Positions 1-51,864 are shown, counted from the first letter of the stretch. The stretch is 64,000 nucleotides of DNA from Doris montereyensis (GCA_037039925.1 JAXRKP010001316.1:30001-94000); one strand, 5' to 3'. Program-made: numbers and translations. The notes: generated by a model from the letters alone, not told the origin.

Positions 1-234
1 TTATAGCGTGAAGGAACAGGTGTCAATAATCACCTCCTTGGCCAGGACGCTAGTCTGACGCAGGTTTTACTCCCAAGCTAGTGCTTGTATCCATTTGCAC
101 CTGGGTAGAGCGGGGAAAATGCGTGTTAAGTGCTTTTCCTAAGGAACACAACGTCGGACCTGGCTTTGCTAGGATTCGAACTCGGGACCTCATGATCCCC
201 AGTCCGCAGCCCTAACCGCTCGGCCACTGACGCC
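1..234 (-). repeat. tRNA-derived SINE, cut by the window edge
   Basis: Read on the minus strand, this starts with a tRNA-like head at 234. A good pol III box A (TGGCCGAGCGG, 216-226) is followed by a box B (GAGTTCGAATCC, 172-183) about 33 bases later. The head looks like a Leu/Ser-type tRNA that has lost its variable arm. A non-tRNA body with CACTTAACACGC and CACCCAGGTG motifs follows to base 1. It is not a working tRNA gene, because the anticodon arm does not fold cleanly and the body continues past the acceptor end. The 3' tail is outside the window. The family is not assigned. Confidence 0.75.
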
Positions 235-964
235 ACGGATCAGAGGGAAGAAAACTGATAATTTCATGGAAAAAGTGTTCAATAATCAACATGACATTTC
301 AAATTCTTGGGCGGGTACAGTGCTTAATGATCAATTAAACTATAAAGGCCACCACACAAAGAGCAGACGTAAGGCTGAAAAACCAAATGTAACACTGACA
401 TGCAATACCGTTAACTTACATGTGTCATGTACCTGTTTGAGGCAAGGGTCTGCAACTGAGCAGACAATCAGTTTTGACAGCGAGATACCCCGTTTGAGCT
501 TGACCACTAGGGCAGACACTTAACCAACAAGGGGAGGTAAAAACTCTGATTGTTCCCTTGCCTCACCGTCCGCTGAAGACAGGCACAGGTAACTTTCAAC
601 CTTTCGACTCCCCCGCAGCCACCACTCCTAACAGTATGGAGCCTTGGGGTCTTGCCCTCTGAGTTTTTCTCTTAGTCCACAAGAGGCTGTTCTCTCCATC
701 CGACTTCGACTTTAGCACCTATCCTACTCACACCCTTAACCCACAGTTCAACTATAGAGTATAAAAATAATATAAGAAGAAAGACATAGATCTATTGGTC
801 TTCTGTTATAATAGTAAGTTACGCAAGATTACATGACTGAATGAAACGAAATCGCCAGATAGGGTTATGGAGTCATAATAATAAAAGATCTGATGATCCG
901 ACAAATACATAATCGAACACTTTTGGACAGTGTTGGATTATCGCACTCTCCTGTAGTTCTTTAA
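235..964. other. no gene recognised
   Basis: Low-complexity intergenic or intronic sequence. The 85-codon open frame at 266-523 has no recognisable motif, splice context or composition bias. If TEX11 continues to the left this is intronic. Nothing else is supported. Confidence 0.4.
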
Positions 965-1310
965 AATTTCCTTCCTCTTTTCTTTCCTACTGATCACAAA
1001 ACTAGGAAACTGTTGCATCAGACGAAAAGACCAAATTCAGTTTTAATCCATATCACCATCAATCCTGTATCTGTGAAAACAGACATGTTACTACTTCCCA
1101 TCGGTTATGGCAATGTTTTTTATCTGGTCAAGGTGTTCCAATCATGGCAACCAGTCTGCAAATATCATATGCGAATGGGAAGCATAGGTGTCTTTCACCT
1201 CATTCATCTGGTGGGTGTCTGGCATCAACATCAAAGAGCTTGACGTTGACTCAGCAGGACCTAGCTATAGATTCATGGCCTGCAACACAATGTACATGTT
1301 CCAGACAGAA
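965..1310 (-). repeat. unnamed dispersed repeat, copy 1
   Basis: On the minus strand this aligns over about 340 bases, with many substitutions and small indels, to 19772-20115 on the plus strand. Shared blocks include CTGGAACATGTACAT, CTCTTTGATGTTGATGCCAG and TTTTGTGATC. No terminal inverted repeat or long open frame was found, so the element class is unknown. Confidence 0.6.
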
Positions 1311-1576
1311 AGAAATGCGACATTCTCAATCTGAGTTTGAATTTTTGTTTTATTACATTGAGTTTGTGTTGAGTTTGGCAGACTATTTTGCCTTTTGATG
1401 AAATAAAGACTGACCTCTTAGCCTGACTGAAGTTTTTCAAAGGTATTATAATTAAAGAGGACAAAATTTGTTACCAGTGTTACACGTTAGAAGCCGCTTT
1501 GAAGGCGGACCGGCATCTTACTTGGCGGTCTCTTAGGCTAAGACCACTGATTTAATATTCAAAACCAGATTCTAAC

Positions 1577-40267
<38,691 letters not shown>

Positions 40268-41254
40268 CCATTCTCTTTTCTTTCACTTACGTTTTCACAA
40301 TATCTAAATAGTGAATGAACAACTCAAAGTGTCAAAAGCAAATTGTTATAATCTTAAAGGTTTTGTAGATGTATACCATAGCTGTCTACCTTTTCAAATC
40401 GAAAAAAACAACCTCTGACCGCACAAACTAGTTCTAATTTGCATGAAGGCTAGCAATATTCCAGAAAACATCGATAATTCAAATTGAATTAACCCCTTGA
40501 AAGTAAATAACAAAAAATCCACTGATTGCTGTTCTTTTTGGTGAGTTTGAAGGCAGTATTGCAAACTCAGAATGACGTACCCACAATTTCACCCAAATTT
40601 CTCTGAGTCTGTGCCATTAATTAAGGGTTTCTTCAATAAAAAATACACTTAACCCTCCCATATATGTCATTTTCAAGGCAACAACAGACTCAAAGACATA
40701 TTGTACGTAAACTGGTGGTTACTGTGATATAATAGTATACTACATGATATTAGACTAAAGACCTAAAAAGATACCTTAAAAATTTACAATCTAGAATGTA
40801 TTGTCTAGAGAACTGTGCTGAGTTTCAACCTATCCAGTCCAGGGTTTCCATCCATCACTAAAATATTACTGTGTCATTTTTCTTTAGACCTTTTGATTTT
40901 TTAAATTCTATTTGATTTATTTGCAGCCTGCCGTCACTGCCCATTTCATTATTCAACCAACACATCAATAGTTATTAAAATGCATAAATTGTCATCAAAA
41001 CATTTTGAGCAATGTTAACAAATGCATTTGAGACATAGTTTCTGTGAGAAAAACAAAAAAAGAGATTTTTTATTACATGGATGGGTGGGAAAAGCAGACT
41101 ATGTCAGGCAGGATGACCGGACTCAGAAAATCTGTAAATGTAAATTTTGGGCCTAAAAAAGTAGATAAAAAGTGATAAAATTTCTTTGCGGTGCTAACGT
41201 CAGTACATTTCATTTAATAATTTAATTAGTTCTGTTTGACGTGTATATTAAAAA
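40268..41254. other. intergenic or TEX11 upstream region
   Basis: AT-rich, no gene. It may hold the TEX11 promoter, but no TATA box or other core element stands out enough to call. Confidence 0.4.
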
Positions 41255-42111
41255 TTCTCAAGTGAAGTGATGTTTTTTGCTTTTGAGTCAGGGTTTTTGA
41301 TTTTAGTGTATATATGAATACTATCAAAATATAGTCATCCTATATCATTGAAAAGTTTGTAGCGTCCTTGGATGCCTTGGATTTTGACCCAATTTTCAAA
41401 ATCTATCTCCTCTCTTAGTTATGAATAAAATCACTCAAAACCTGTCCAGATCGTATTTTCCATTCAATATCTAAAGAGCAAAGTCAGAGTTTTTGGATAT
41501 TTTGGATAGTCTTTTTTAATGAATTTTTGAAAATAACATAATTATATTGTTTATAGGTCTATGCAAATATGGCATTTTTATTACAAAAACAAATATTTTC
41601 TTTAAAAGTTGACAAGATATTAAAAAAAACGACCTCATTCTATTAGCATGGATGAGAGGAACCTGTGTGCCAACAATTATACAAATCAATCTGTAAATGA
41701 TGGAGGAAAAACTACATTTCGAGAAAAATGCGAACAAAGAAATCAAAAGAAAATAACGCAAAAAAGACACTTCAGACGGGTTGCCCTTCTTGTAGCAGCC
41801 CCCCTTACTCTTTCGACAGTCTCTGGCAGAGTTACTAACATAAAGAGGATTGTAAATCTAGTTTTAATGTGAACTATTGGGAAAACAGACATCATAATGA
41901 CCAGTTTCTTGTTTCATTCCTCTAATCTTATACTTGTGCGTGTGTTGACAGACGCATCGCCCTCACATTAGACCTCCAACTCTTACATCACTGAACGCTG
42001 GGCCAACTCGGTGAGGGGGCATGTCCATAGACCATGTCACCAGATGTGGCGTTGTGTGGTGATAGCTGGCCAGTTATACGGGATTTCCGTGCCATCTTCT
42101 CAGTCAGTGAA
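41255..42111 (+). repeat. dispersed repeat R2, copy 2
   Basis: Counterpart of 28445-29175, longer by an insertion near 41390-41500. It ends GTGCCATCTTCTCAGTCAGT exactly where the L2/CR1-group LINE sequence begins. Confidence 0.72.
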
Positions 42112-42836
42112 AATGAAGTAAATAAACTTTTCAAAAATCTTAAAATAAATAAAGCCTGTGGACCGGACAATATAACCTCACGTGTCATGAAATTATGTTC
42201 TAGTGAACTCTCAGGTCTATTTTCGTACACGTTTAATTTATCACTGTCGTTAAATGAAATACTGAATGCTTGGAAAAAGGCCTAAATATCTCCTGTCCCA
42301 AAATGCAGTAATATAAAACAAAGGAATGATTTAAGACCAGTAGCATTGACATCTACTTTAATGAAATGTCTTGAGAGGATTGTGTTAAAAATAACTACAA
42401 TTACAAGTGGACCTACTCTTGACTTACACCAATTTGCCTATAAATCTAAAAGGGCGTTGAAGATGCTATTCTATTTTTTACGTTTAACATGTAAAATCAT
42501 CTTGATACTCCAAAAAGCTATGTCACAACTCTCTTCGTTGATTTTTCAAGTAATTTTAATACAATACAGCCACACATTCTGATTCGTAAATTGTTAAATG
42601 TGGTTTTGGGAAAAAGTGTAACTCTCTGGATCTTACATTTTCTGACCAACAGACCTCAATTTGTTAGATTAAAATCAGAGAATGGTATTTTTAACTCATC
42701 AGTAATTGAAACAAACACTGGAGCACTCCAGGGGACTGTCCTTGCACCTATACTTATTTCTATCTACACTAATAATTGTAAAACTGCGTTTGAAAACATC
42801 CCAATAATAACATATGCAGATGATACATCTATCCAA
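42112..42836 (+). mobile_element. L2/CR1-group LINE, 5' part (split by LINE copy C)
   Basis: Encodes NEVNKLFKNLKINKACGPDN, then MKLCSSELSGLFSYTFNLS, LRPVALTSTLMKCLERIVLK, LDLHQFAYKSKR, and near the end TNTGALQGTVLAPILISIYT and YADDTSI. These are the standard reverse-transcriptase blocks of the L2/CR1 group. Stops and indels break it. The other half starts at 46016 after the nested insertion, and the same element is seen unsplit at 54390-56265. Confidence 0.85.
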
Positions 42837-45800
42837 CCGAGCAGTGGACAGGTAAGCACCTGTACGGGGAGTAGATGATCCCGCCTTCCACGAGTCTCCT
42901 GCTGCCTTGCAGGTCGGTCTTGGCTGACCAAAGGCTAAGGAAGTTAATCCTGACAGAAAACAACCTGCTGCCTTGCAGACCGGTCTTGATGGACCAAAGG
43001 CTAAGGGAGTTAACCCTGACAGAAAATAACAAAGCCCGGTAGGGGGCCTCAAAGTGGCAGCCCCACCATCTACCTAAGTGATGCAGAAAAATACAGAGAA
43101 AAAAATAATATACCCGGCTTGACCTTTCAACAACGAAAATGGAAACGAACACGGTCTGTGATTTTTGGAACATGGAACGTTCGGGCAATAAGTGGAAAAG
43201 AGTTAGAATTAGTTGAAGAAATGGAAAATTTCAAAATAGAAATTTTGGCTATTACAGAAACAAAGAAAAAAGGACAAGGAATAGAAAATGTAGGACCAAA
43301 TAATATTTTAATCTTCTCAGGAGTAGATGTCAAAGCTAGAGTTAGAGCAGGAGTAGGTCTCCTAGTGCATAAAAGGCATGAAAAGCTATTAGAAAGCTGG
43401 AAATTTATATTCCCACAGCTATTAGAGGTAAATATTAAACCAAAAGGAAGAGAAATTAAATTATTAATAGCTTATGGACCAAACGAAGACGCAACTAAAG
43501 AAGAAAAACATACCTTCGAAAACGATTTACAAATAGTTGCAGAGAATCTTAAAGACAAACAGGAACTAATGCTTTTAGGAGATTTAAACGCTAGAGTAGG
43601 CAACAATGTAGAAACATTAGGAGGAGTAATAGGTAATGAAGGAGAGACAACAACTTCTCCAAAGGAAAGAAACTAATAGATTTTTGCCTAAAGAATAACA
43701 TGAAAATAGCCAACACCTTTTTTACTCATAAAGATATCCACAAATATACAAGAGTAAATGAAGACAGGTGTGAAAAAGTTAATGATAGACTACATAATAG
43801 TTAGCAGCTCCTTTTTACAGTACATTGGATGCAAGAGTAAGCAGAGGCGCAGAAATATTTAGTGATCATCACCTAGTGATTGCCAAAATGAGATTACTGA
43901 CTGAAGAAAACAAACAGAAAAGGAAAGAGAAGAAAGCTACTAAACTCAAAATAAAGGAATTAAATAAACCAGTAGTAAAACAGGTATACCAATCTAGGAT
44001 AAAAGATTTATCAATGAAAGACAGATGGATCTGAATGATAGCACAATAGAAGAAAAGTGCCAAATGTATAAAGAAACACTCCTCAGTTGTACTGAAGAGG
44101 TCTGTGGTAAAAAAAATTCAAGGGGATAGGAAAAGAACAGCATGGTGGAATGGGAATGCCAAAACTAAAACTATCAAAGAAAAGAAGGATGCCTGGAAGA
44201 AATACTTGCAAATAAAGAGATCAGAGGATAGGATAGATTACGTGAATAAAAGAACTATCGCCAAGGAGGAAGTTAGGAAAGCAAAACAGGAACAATGGGA
44301 AGAGTTTGGACTAAAACTTCAAGAAAGCTATCAAGGAAATTAAAAGCTGTTCTGGGGGGGGGGGCAATGAAGAGCATGAGAAAGACCAAAAGCCCAATAC
44401 GACAAATTAAGAATGAGTAAGACCAAAGCATGCCCAATACGACAAATTAAGAATGTGAAGATATAGATATATCAATGGAAGAAATCCAAACAGCTATAAG
44501 AAAAGTGAAATTAGGAAAAGCTCCAGGAGCAGATCAGGTTTATCCGGAAAATGATTAAAAACCAAGGGAGAGAGGCAGACAAACTATTACATGCAATATG
44601 CCAACGAGCATGGAAATCCAAACAGGTGCCAGACGACTCGAAAAAGGGAATGGTAGTACCAATACATAAGAAAAGATCAACTATGGAATGTTCAAACTAT
44701 AAAGGGATATCACTACTTAGCGTTCCAGGAAAAGTATATGCCAGGATACTGGAAATGAGACTAAGGAAAAGAGTACAATATCAGATTGAAGAGCATCAGA
44801 GTGGATTTAGACCAGGAAGAAGTGTACAAGACCCTTTATTTACAATTAGACAAATAATAGAAAACTCACTTGAGAGAAACATTGACTTGCGCCTGTGTTT
44901 TATTGACTTAGAAAAGACATTTAACACTGTGAGGAGGGACAAACTATGGCATTCCTTAAAAGAACACAATGTAGGGCAAAATTTAAAAGAAGCCATTAAA
45001 AGTTTTTACAATAAACCAACATGTACAGTGAGAGTAGCTGGAAACATATCTGAAGAATTTGATGTTGATATAAGAGTAAGACAGGGTTGTATTCTGTCCT
45101 TTTTTGTTTATCACATTTATGGATTCAGTCGCAAAGGCATCCTCAAAAATGAAGAAAATGAATGTAGGTATTTGGAAGCTCAAACCAGTAAATGTATCAA
45201 TGCTTTCATTTGCTGATGATTTAGTTCTGTTTGGAAAATCAGAAAGTGACCTTCAGTCGAATATCAACATTATGAACAGTGAACTAAATAAAAGAGGAAT
45301 GAACGTAAATGCAAAGAAAACCAAAACAATGCTAGTGACTAGGGAAGCTAAAAACAAAATCTTAAATTGGCCAGGGAGAATTTAGAACAAGTTCAAAGTT
45401 ACCATTACCTAGGAGTAATGATTAACTCAGAGGGAAAACTAAGAGAAGAAACCAGCCAGAGAATCAAAAAGGCAAGTGCAATATATACCCATCCAGGAAA
45501 GGCATTTGTAGATAAGCAAGAATTGTCAACAAAAACCAAAATGGCAGTATACAATACAGTTTATTGTCCTACTCTCCTCTATGGCTGCGAAACCTGGACC
45601 TTAGACAGTAGGGAATACAGTAGAGTACAGGCAGCTGAAATGAAGTATCTAAGAAGTGTAGTAGGGAAAACTAAAAGAGACCAAATCAGAAACACAACAG
45701 TAAAAGATCAAACCAGAGCAGATGGCATAAAAACTAAGATAGAAAAAAATCAATTGAGATGGTTTGGGCATGTAAACAGAATGAATGACAATAGAATAGC

Positions 45801-46015
45801 TAAATCAGTATACAGTGCTAAAACCCAAGGTAAAAGACCAAAAGGCAGACCTCAGGGAAAGTGGGAAGAATATATAAAAGAGGCATTGAAGCATAGAAAT
45901 TTAACTTTTTTGAAAGGAAACAGAAAATGGCAAGGCATCATGGAGAAATATCATCTTGAGCATTTGAACCCATACACCGAAAGGTAGAATGGGAACTGAT
46001 AAAGAAAGAAGAAAG
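42837..46015 (+). mobile_element. RTE-like LINE, copy C, nested in an L2/CR1 LINE
   Basis: Full-length 3179-bp copy with the 12-bp target-site duplication ACATCTATCCAA (42825-42836 and 46016-46027). The endonuclease frame is open at 43119-43676 (GTWNVRAISGKE, AITETKKKGQG, LIAYGPNED, GDLNARVGNN). The reverse-transcriptase frame is open at 44551-45216 and the next parts at 45104-45987 (SFADDLVLFGK, YCPTLLYGCETW, RWFGHVNRMND). The catalytic FID is kept, but the second Asp of FIDLEKAFDT is Asn here. About 180 bases near 44350-44455 are missing and a short block is duplicated. The tail is GATAAAGAAAGAAGAAAG. Confidence 0.92.
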
Positions 46016-46700
46016 ACATCTATCCAAGCTCTTTTATCAGGTCAGAAGTAAATCTAATCAATTATGCTCAAGAAATCAAAAGGTTTGTGAAATGGTGTGA
46101 TGACAATTATTTACAACTTAATGTTAACAAAACAAAAGAAATGATTTTTGATTTTAGGAAGACAAATAACATCCATAATGATATTGTTATAAAAGATGAA
46201 ACAGTTGAGAAAGTTAATGAATATAAATATCTTGGCATAATCTTTGACGAGAAGTTAGAATGGCAAAAACGATCAAATAAAGTTTTAAAGAACGTGAACA
46301 AAAGAATGTATTTTATGAGGAAACTTTATAATTTTCAAATTAATAACACTCTAATAAGACTTTTCCATCAAGCTTGTATAAAGAGTATTATTATTTTTAG
46401 TATAACTGCATGGGGAGGAAATACAAGAGATAGAGAAAGAAGAAATTTAATAGGATACTAAAACACATAGGGCTAGGGAAACTCATAAATGATGTAGAGC
46501 CGGGAGAACTTTGAAGATCTGTATGAAATTCAATGCAAGATCAAACTCAGGAGTATACTTAAAGACAACACCCACCCTCTTTTCTCCATAACCAAAACAA
46601 CTAGACTAGTAGAAGCAGGTCGAGATTTATACATTTAAAATCCCGCACTGAGAGATATTTTAGATCTTTTCTTCCAAGTGCCATACGAAAGTTTAACCAT
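46016..46700 (+). mobile_element. L2/CR1-group LINE, 3' part
   Basis: Continues the element broken at 42836: WCDDNYLQLNVNKTKEMIFD, YLGIIFDEKLEWQKRSNKV, MYFMRKLYNFQINNTLIRLF, ITAWGGNTRDRE, then a frameshift and RSILKDN-like sequence. It is nearly the same as the minus-strand copy at 54390-56265. The 3' tail is not preserved; repeat R1 starts at about 46748. Confidence 0.87.
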
Positions 46701-46747
46701 ACCTTACCTTGAAAGCACAATGGCGTTTTCCTCACAATGTTTAAGAA

Positions 46748-47275
46748 ATGACAATGCCATTTTTGCCGAAAATGGGACAAATTTAGTCTATCCTACTAGT
46801 GGATAGAGCAGTTCATTCCCATCATAATGATATCATAAAAGAAGCTCAGTATCGATTCTTTGAATTTATACAAATTTTTTAGAAACAATACAGGCCTATC
46901 TTTCAACACAGCTATTATACAATAAAAGCTAGAAATATTATCTAAAGTACGGCAAGTTGATACTCATTTTGAACGTAACAATAAATGCTATCCAAGACAA
47001 ACTTATTTGAGGATCTATTATGAATATTGCCTTAGATCGTTCGGAAAATACAGAACATATTCCGCGTATCTATTATCAAAAGGCACCATCTCAAAATGAG
47101 TAAAAGGTGCTGGTGAACTTGAAACAGTGTCAATTAGACGTAGTTGAGAGCCCCTGAAGGTTTTATGATGTTTCAAAGTATAATCCTACTCTTTTCTTAG
47201 GTTTATGGGAGAAAATGTATTCAAATAACAGAAAATAAGAGAAAAATACGATTTTCTAAGATGTCTTTTTGTTCA
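46748..47275 (+). repeat. dispersed repeat R1, copy 2
   Basis: Counterpart of 18083-18610. The neighbouring sequence to about 47650 shares only short TGAAATTTGGCA-like blocks with the region after copy 1. Confidence 0.75.
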
Positions 47276-47850
47276 TTATTTCCTATCTACTCATATTTCT
47301 CAATGTATCTTCATGAAATTTGGCATGGATGATGGGTGAGGGAAAACAAAAAAATAATCAGATGCTTTTATCTTATATGTATTATAGTTTTGGAAAGATT
47401 GAATTTTTTGTACAATATTTTTATATATTTTTGGTTGTTCTCATATGTTATTTTCAAAAATTCATAAAATCAAAACTTACTAATGAAACAAAAATCCGAT
47501 CTAATCAAATTTAGATATTGTATCAAACAAGGTGTGTGCCAAGTTTGAAAGAAATTTGCTGAAAAATGAAAAAGCCTATCGATATTGAAGTTGGTAAAAT
47601 TTGGGGTCAAAATCCAAGATGGTCACGATTTTCATGACAGCCGGAAGCGTAAGGAAAAAAACAATGACATATTTCAACTCTGTACACCATGCCCATTACA
47701 CCTATACATAAGTTAAATTGATAGGAACATACGGGAAAATTTTCCTCCAGGACCCACCCCCTGAAATCTGATACTGGCCAATCATTCTGTATATATCAAT
47801 ACTTAAGAAGTAAGCCACTAGTAACTGCATTAGGAATCATTGGCATAATG
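47276..47850. other. intergenic, nothing recognised
   Basis: AT-rich; no supported feature apart from possible extension of repeat R1. Confidence 0.4.
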
Positions 47851-47869
47851 ATTATATCTAGAGTATATA

Positions 47870-49015
47870 GATTATATAGATCTAATCTAGATCTAGATCT
47901 AGATCTAGAAAAGAAAAATGTAGATCTAGACTAGCACTAGGTGGGTGGAAAGCCCAGATAGATTTAATAATTTTAGATCTTTAAAATTGAAGGAAATGTC
48001 CCGGATTTCTGCACACTTGACACATTCTCCCAAAAAAATCAACGTGCCATTTTGTTTAAACTTTTGTTTTGATTCTGAAACTGAGTGATTGGTTTAGCCC
48101 CATTATTAAATTATTAATCAATGATCAACAAAAAAAAAAGAGAAATTAACAGAATCCATCGTACAGTATACAGAGGCATGATCTAGACAGATCTAGATCT
48201 AGATCTAGATCTAGCTCTATACGATCATAAAATAAGTTACGGTTAATCTAGAAAAAGCAGATTATTCTAGATCTAGATTCTTTTTCAGATCTTATATCCA
48301 TATCTAAATCTAATTTATGACATGAAGCTTAGAGCTAGAGCCTAGCTTTAGATCAAAATAAAAGTTAAAACTTGGAACTTGGAACTTGACACACCACTTT
48401 TGGTTGGACTGCAGCTGCACTATTTCGATTTGCAAAGTTGCAGACGAGAGAATGAAGCAACAGGAAGCGGAAATTGATTCCTAGTTCAGACTTCAGACCC
48501 CAGCCTAGGTCTAGGCTAGATCTTTTATTCTTGCAGGAATTAATTTGATTTTCCTTTTTTGTTGGAGACAATTTGACTCACTGGAGTTAGATCTAGATCT
48601 ACATCTACGCCTAGATTAGATTGTATTGTAAACCAGTGGATTGTTTTTACCACACGAAAGGGCTAGATCTAGATCTACCGGTTATTATGCTCATGAATAG
48701 TGATTCTAGATCTTCGTTTATATTATATATCTGCTGATTGAGTTTCTTCGTCTTCATCTTCTCTTGTAACGTAGGCTAGAGCTAGATCTAAATCTAGTTT
48801 CTAGTTCTAGATCTAAATAGACTGCTAGAATTTTACTTTTATAGATCCAAATTCTAGATACAGTGAAGCTCACATCTACAACGGCATCGGTTTCAGCGGG
48901 ATCTTGGTTACAACCTTTTCAAATCCCAGTTTTAATCTCTGGAAAAGATCTCTAGATCTAAGCTATAGCTAGCTAAATTAGATCCAGATCTAGATCTAGA
49001 TTTAGATCCTAAAGC
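47870..49015. repeat. AGATCTAG-rich simple-repeat region
   Basis: The palindromic unit AGATCT/CTAGAT occurs dozens of times in short runs (for example 47880-47912, 48190-48215, 48984-49000) separated by unique sequence. No tandem period holds over the whole region. Confidence 0.8.
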
Positions 49016-49780
49016 TAAATTTATATTCACAAAATTTCAACCGACAAGTGGGATGCACCAAGACACCCCTCTTTCCTTTTCCTTGTTTTTCATTCCTTTC
49101 ACCGTGCTGTCCATTACTTGACACTTGCCAACCAGGATGAAAGTGAGAGCGATGCCATTAGTCCTTAGACAATTAGTATTAGTGATGGTATGCGAGCCAT
49201 TGTCTACTGATACGTTGACATTAAGAATCTGGCTGCTTTTTTACTATGAGTACTATGCTTGTTTCGTTCACATGGTGGAAAAAACTACCAGTCCATCAAA
49301 TTAGATAGTTTGAAAGGCACCAGTCTAGACAACCTCCCCTCCCCACCATCTGTGCAGCGAACCATATAAGAATTAATATTTTCCAGTTTTTAGTTTAGGC
49401 CATGTGCTGATGAGACGGTCGTTGATACTTCTCTTTCCAATGTTATTAATTTATTGTGACATATTGATATATAATCCATTCTTGTATTTTTATAAATGTT
49501 CCTCTACTATTGTAAAGTGCACTGAGCATGGATACCCATGGAATTTTGCTATATAAATGCTATATAAACAAATACGAAGTGCGTCGCCTAACACCATGGC
49601 TGACTATGAATACATACTCTCAGGATCAGAATTTTTTCTACATAAATTGTCCCCTTTACAACGCACCAGGACTGGCTTACAACATGATTTTTTACAGACA
49701 CTTAACTTGTTAAAGTTGTCAAGACATGACGTTTTCTAGATATAGTCAATGGTTTAGTATCAAAAAATAAAATGATCCAT
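49016..49780. other. intergenic, nothing recognised
   Basis: AT-rich. Two overlapping frames at 49528-49739 have no recognisable features and lie at the edge of the LINE remnant that follows. Confidence 0.4.
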
Positions 49781-51864
49781 TATCACCTTAAATAGCCAGT
49801 GAAATTGGCACACATGATAAGAAACAATACAAACATTTGATATGGTTTGCCTAGATGTACTAGTCATCCGATGAACTTATCTTTTTATTGGTTTAGTCAT
49901 TTAACAACTAATGAATACATTGCATTATTTTTGAATTCAGACTAAAAAATCAAAATTTTCGAATTTGAATTTTAGATATATCCTGAATTTTCAACTAAGA
50001 CTTTCAAAAAAAATATCACAAACATCTACCTCTTGAAACATACGAAAAAATAAAACAAAGTCTAATTCATTGGAGAAAAAGATACCTTACACCATATGGA
50101 AAAAAGTTTGGTCATTAAATCAATCCTGTTGTCCAAGCTTATACATGGTTTACAAGGTCTTCCTGAACCAGATTCTAAGTTAATGAAAGAATTCCAAGAC
50201 ATGTCCAATAGTTTTTTGTGGGACAATAAGAGGGATAAAATAAAAAGAAACATAGCAAGAATAAGATAGAACAAGGTGGTTAGGCTATGATTGATGTTAA
50301 TAATTTCATTTAGGCATTAGAAATCACTTGGATTAGATGCTTGTTCAATAACGATGGTAAATGGAGACAGCTTATATCTAAGAAAGTTAAACAAATAGAC
50401 CTCTTATTTACACTAGGCCCTGAATATGTGACATCAATTGTTAACCACATAGAAAATGTATTTTGGGCTGAAGTAATGCAGCATTACAAGAAATGTTCAT
50501 ATTTATACTCCCGAAAAACATTAATGACTTTTATTCACGTAGTTGTCTGTACTGTACAATAGAAAAATATTGATTAACAAAAGTACATACAAAATAAAGA
50601 AATGGTCAAATATAAGATTGTTTTCATTGGTCAACTACATGACGGATGTGATGTCTATTCTTATCAAGCCTTTAATCAGAAATATTTGATAGTAAACAAC
50701 AACAATTTTTTACTTATAAAGGCATTGTTAATTCAATCCGAACATATTCAAAATTTCATAATTTAGATGACTCCCCTTTAAAAGAATTTTTTTTAATTTT
50801 ACTGTTAATATGATTCTTAGTGATAGTAAAAATGCATCAAAGATCTACAGTTTAATGACATGTCAAATTATAAAACCGAAATGATTAAAAACTTGGGAAC
50901 AAAAATTAAACATAAGTATAGATACTTCAGCAGTCTTTCACACAGCTAAAAAAACCATCCTGATCCTAAACTCTGGTGGTTCCAATGAAAAAATATTGCA
51001 TAATATTTTAAGTACGAATAATAGCGTTTCAAGATATGTAGAAGATCAATCAGATAAATGTACTTTTTGTAATTTACATGTTGAATCAGTACAACACCTA
51101 CTTTGGGATTGCATACATGTAAAACAGCTCTGGGACGAAATTGAAAGACATATTAACGAGAATTGTCCACACATGTCTATTTTAAAGTTTTCTCTAAATT
51201 ACGTCCTCCTCGGGAATGCCGGATAATGAAATTCATAACAGCTGGATTTTTCATTTTATAATTATATGGCAAAATTCTTCATATAAAGAAATAAAATCAA
51301 CAATAAACTGCCTTAAATGATACACTTTAAAAAATATTTATAGATATTGTATAGAAAAATATATCAGTTTTAAACAAAATAGATTTGAAACCTTTGTATC
51401 GAAATGGAAACCTTATACATTTTTATTTCGATGTTTGATAGTTGATTGAAACCCTTGGTTTTCTGTTTCAACCTATCGTTGATTTAGAATAGCCTTTTTT
51501 TATTTATTTTTTTTTTTTTAGGGTGGAGAGGGAGGGGTTATTTCTTTATGCTCTGTTTTGTTTATGTTTATGCTTGTCTGTGTTGTTATTAAACGATAAG
51601 TTTATACAATTATTGTTAGTATGATTTATTTTGCAGTATTTTTGTTCTCGATAATCTTTTTTTTAAACTTATGTCCTACCATGTTTCTTTTGTCTTTTTC
51701 AGAAATTTAATACATCTTGTTTACATCAAAAAACTTTTCATTTCCTTTTTATTTGAAATCAATTGTAACTATTCTATTTGCATTCTCGCTTTTGTAAAAA
51801 ATGTCTGAAAATCTCAATAAAAAAAACAAAACAAAAACAAAGCAATAAAAAAACAAAACAAAAC
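49780..51864 (+). mobile_element. Tx1/L1-like LINE, C-terminal remnant with A-rich tail
   Basis: Frames shift often, but the typical end of Tx1/L1-like proteins can be read: ILLSKLIHGLQGLPEPDSK (about 50120), SFLWDNKRDKIKRN (about 50212), the ALEITWIRCLFNNDGKW block (about 50310), and a CTFCNLHVESVQHLLWDC zinc-knuckle (about 51060). It ends with an A-rich tail of AACAAAAC units (51818-51862). The reverse-transcriptase core and endonuclease are missing. Confidence 0.75.

Noticed and set aside
172..234. Possible functional tRNA gene on the minus strand
   Set aside because: Boxes A and B are present, but the cloverleaf lacks a proper anticodon arm and the sequence continues into a SINE body.
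40490..40660. TTAACCCC and TTAACCCTCCC words as ends of another piggyBac-like element
   Set aside because: The two words face the same way, and no matching inverted end with TTAA was found at a sensible distance.
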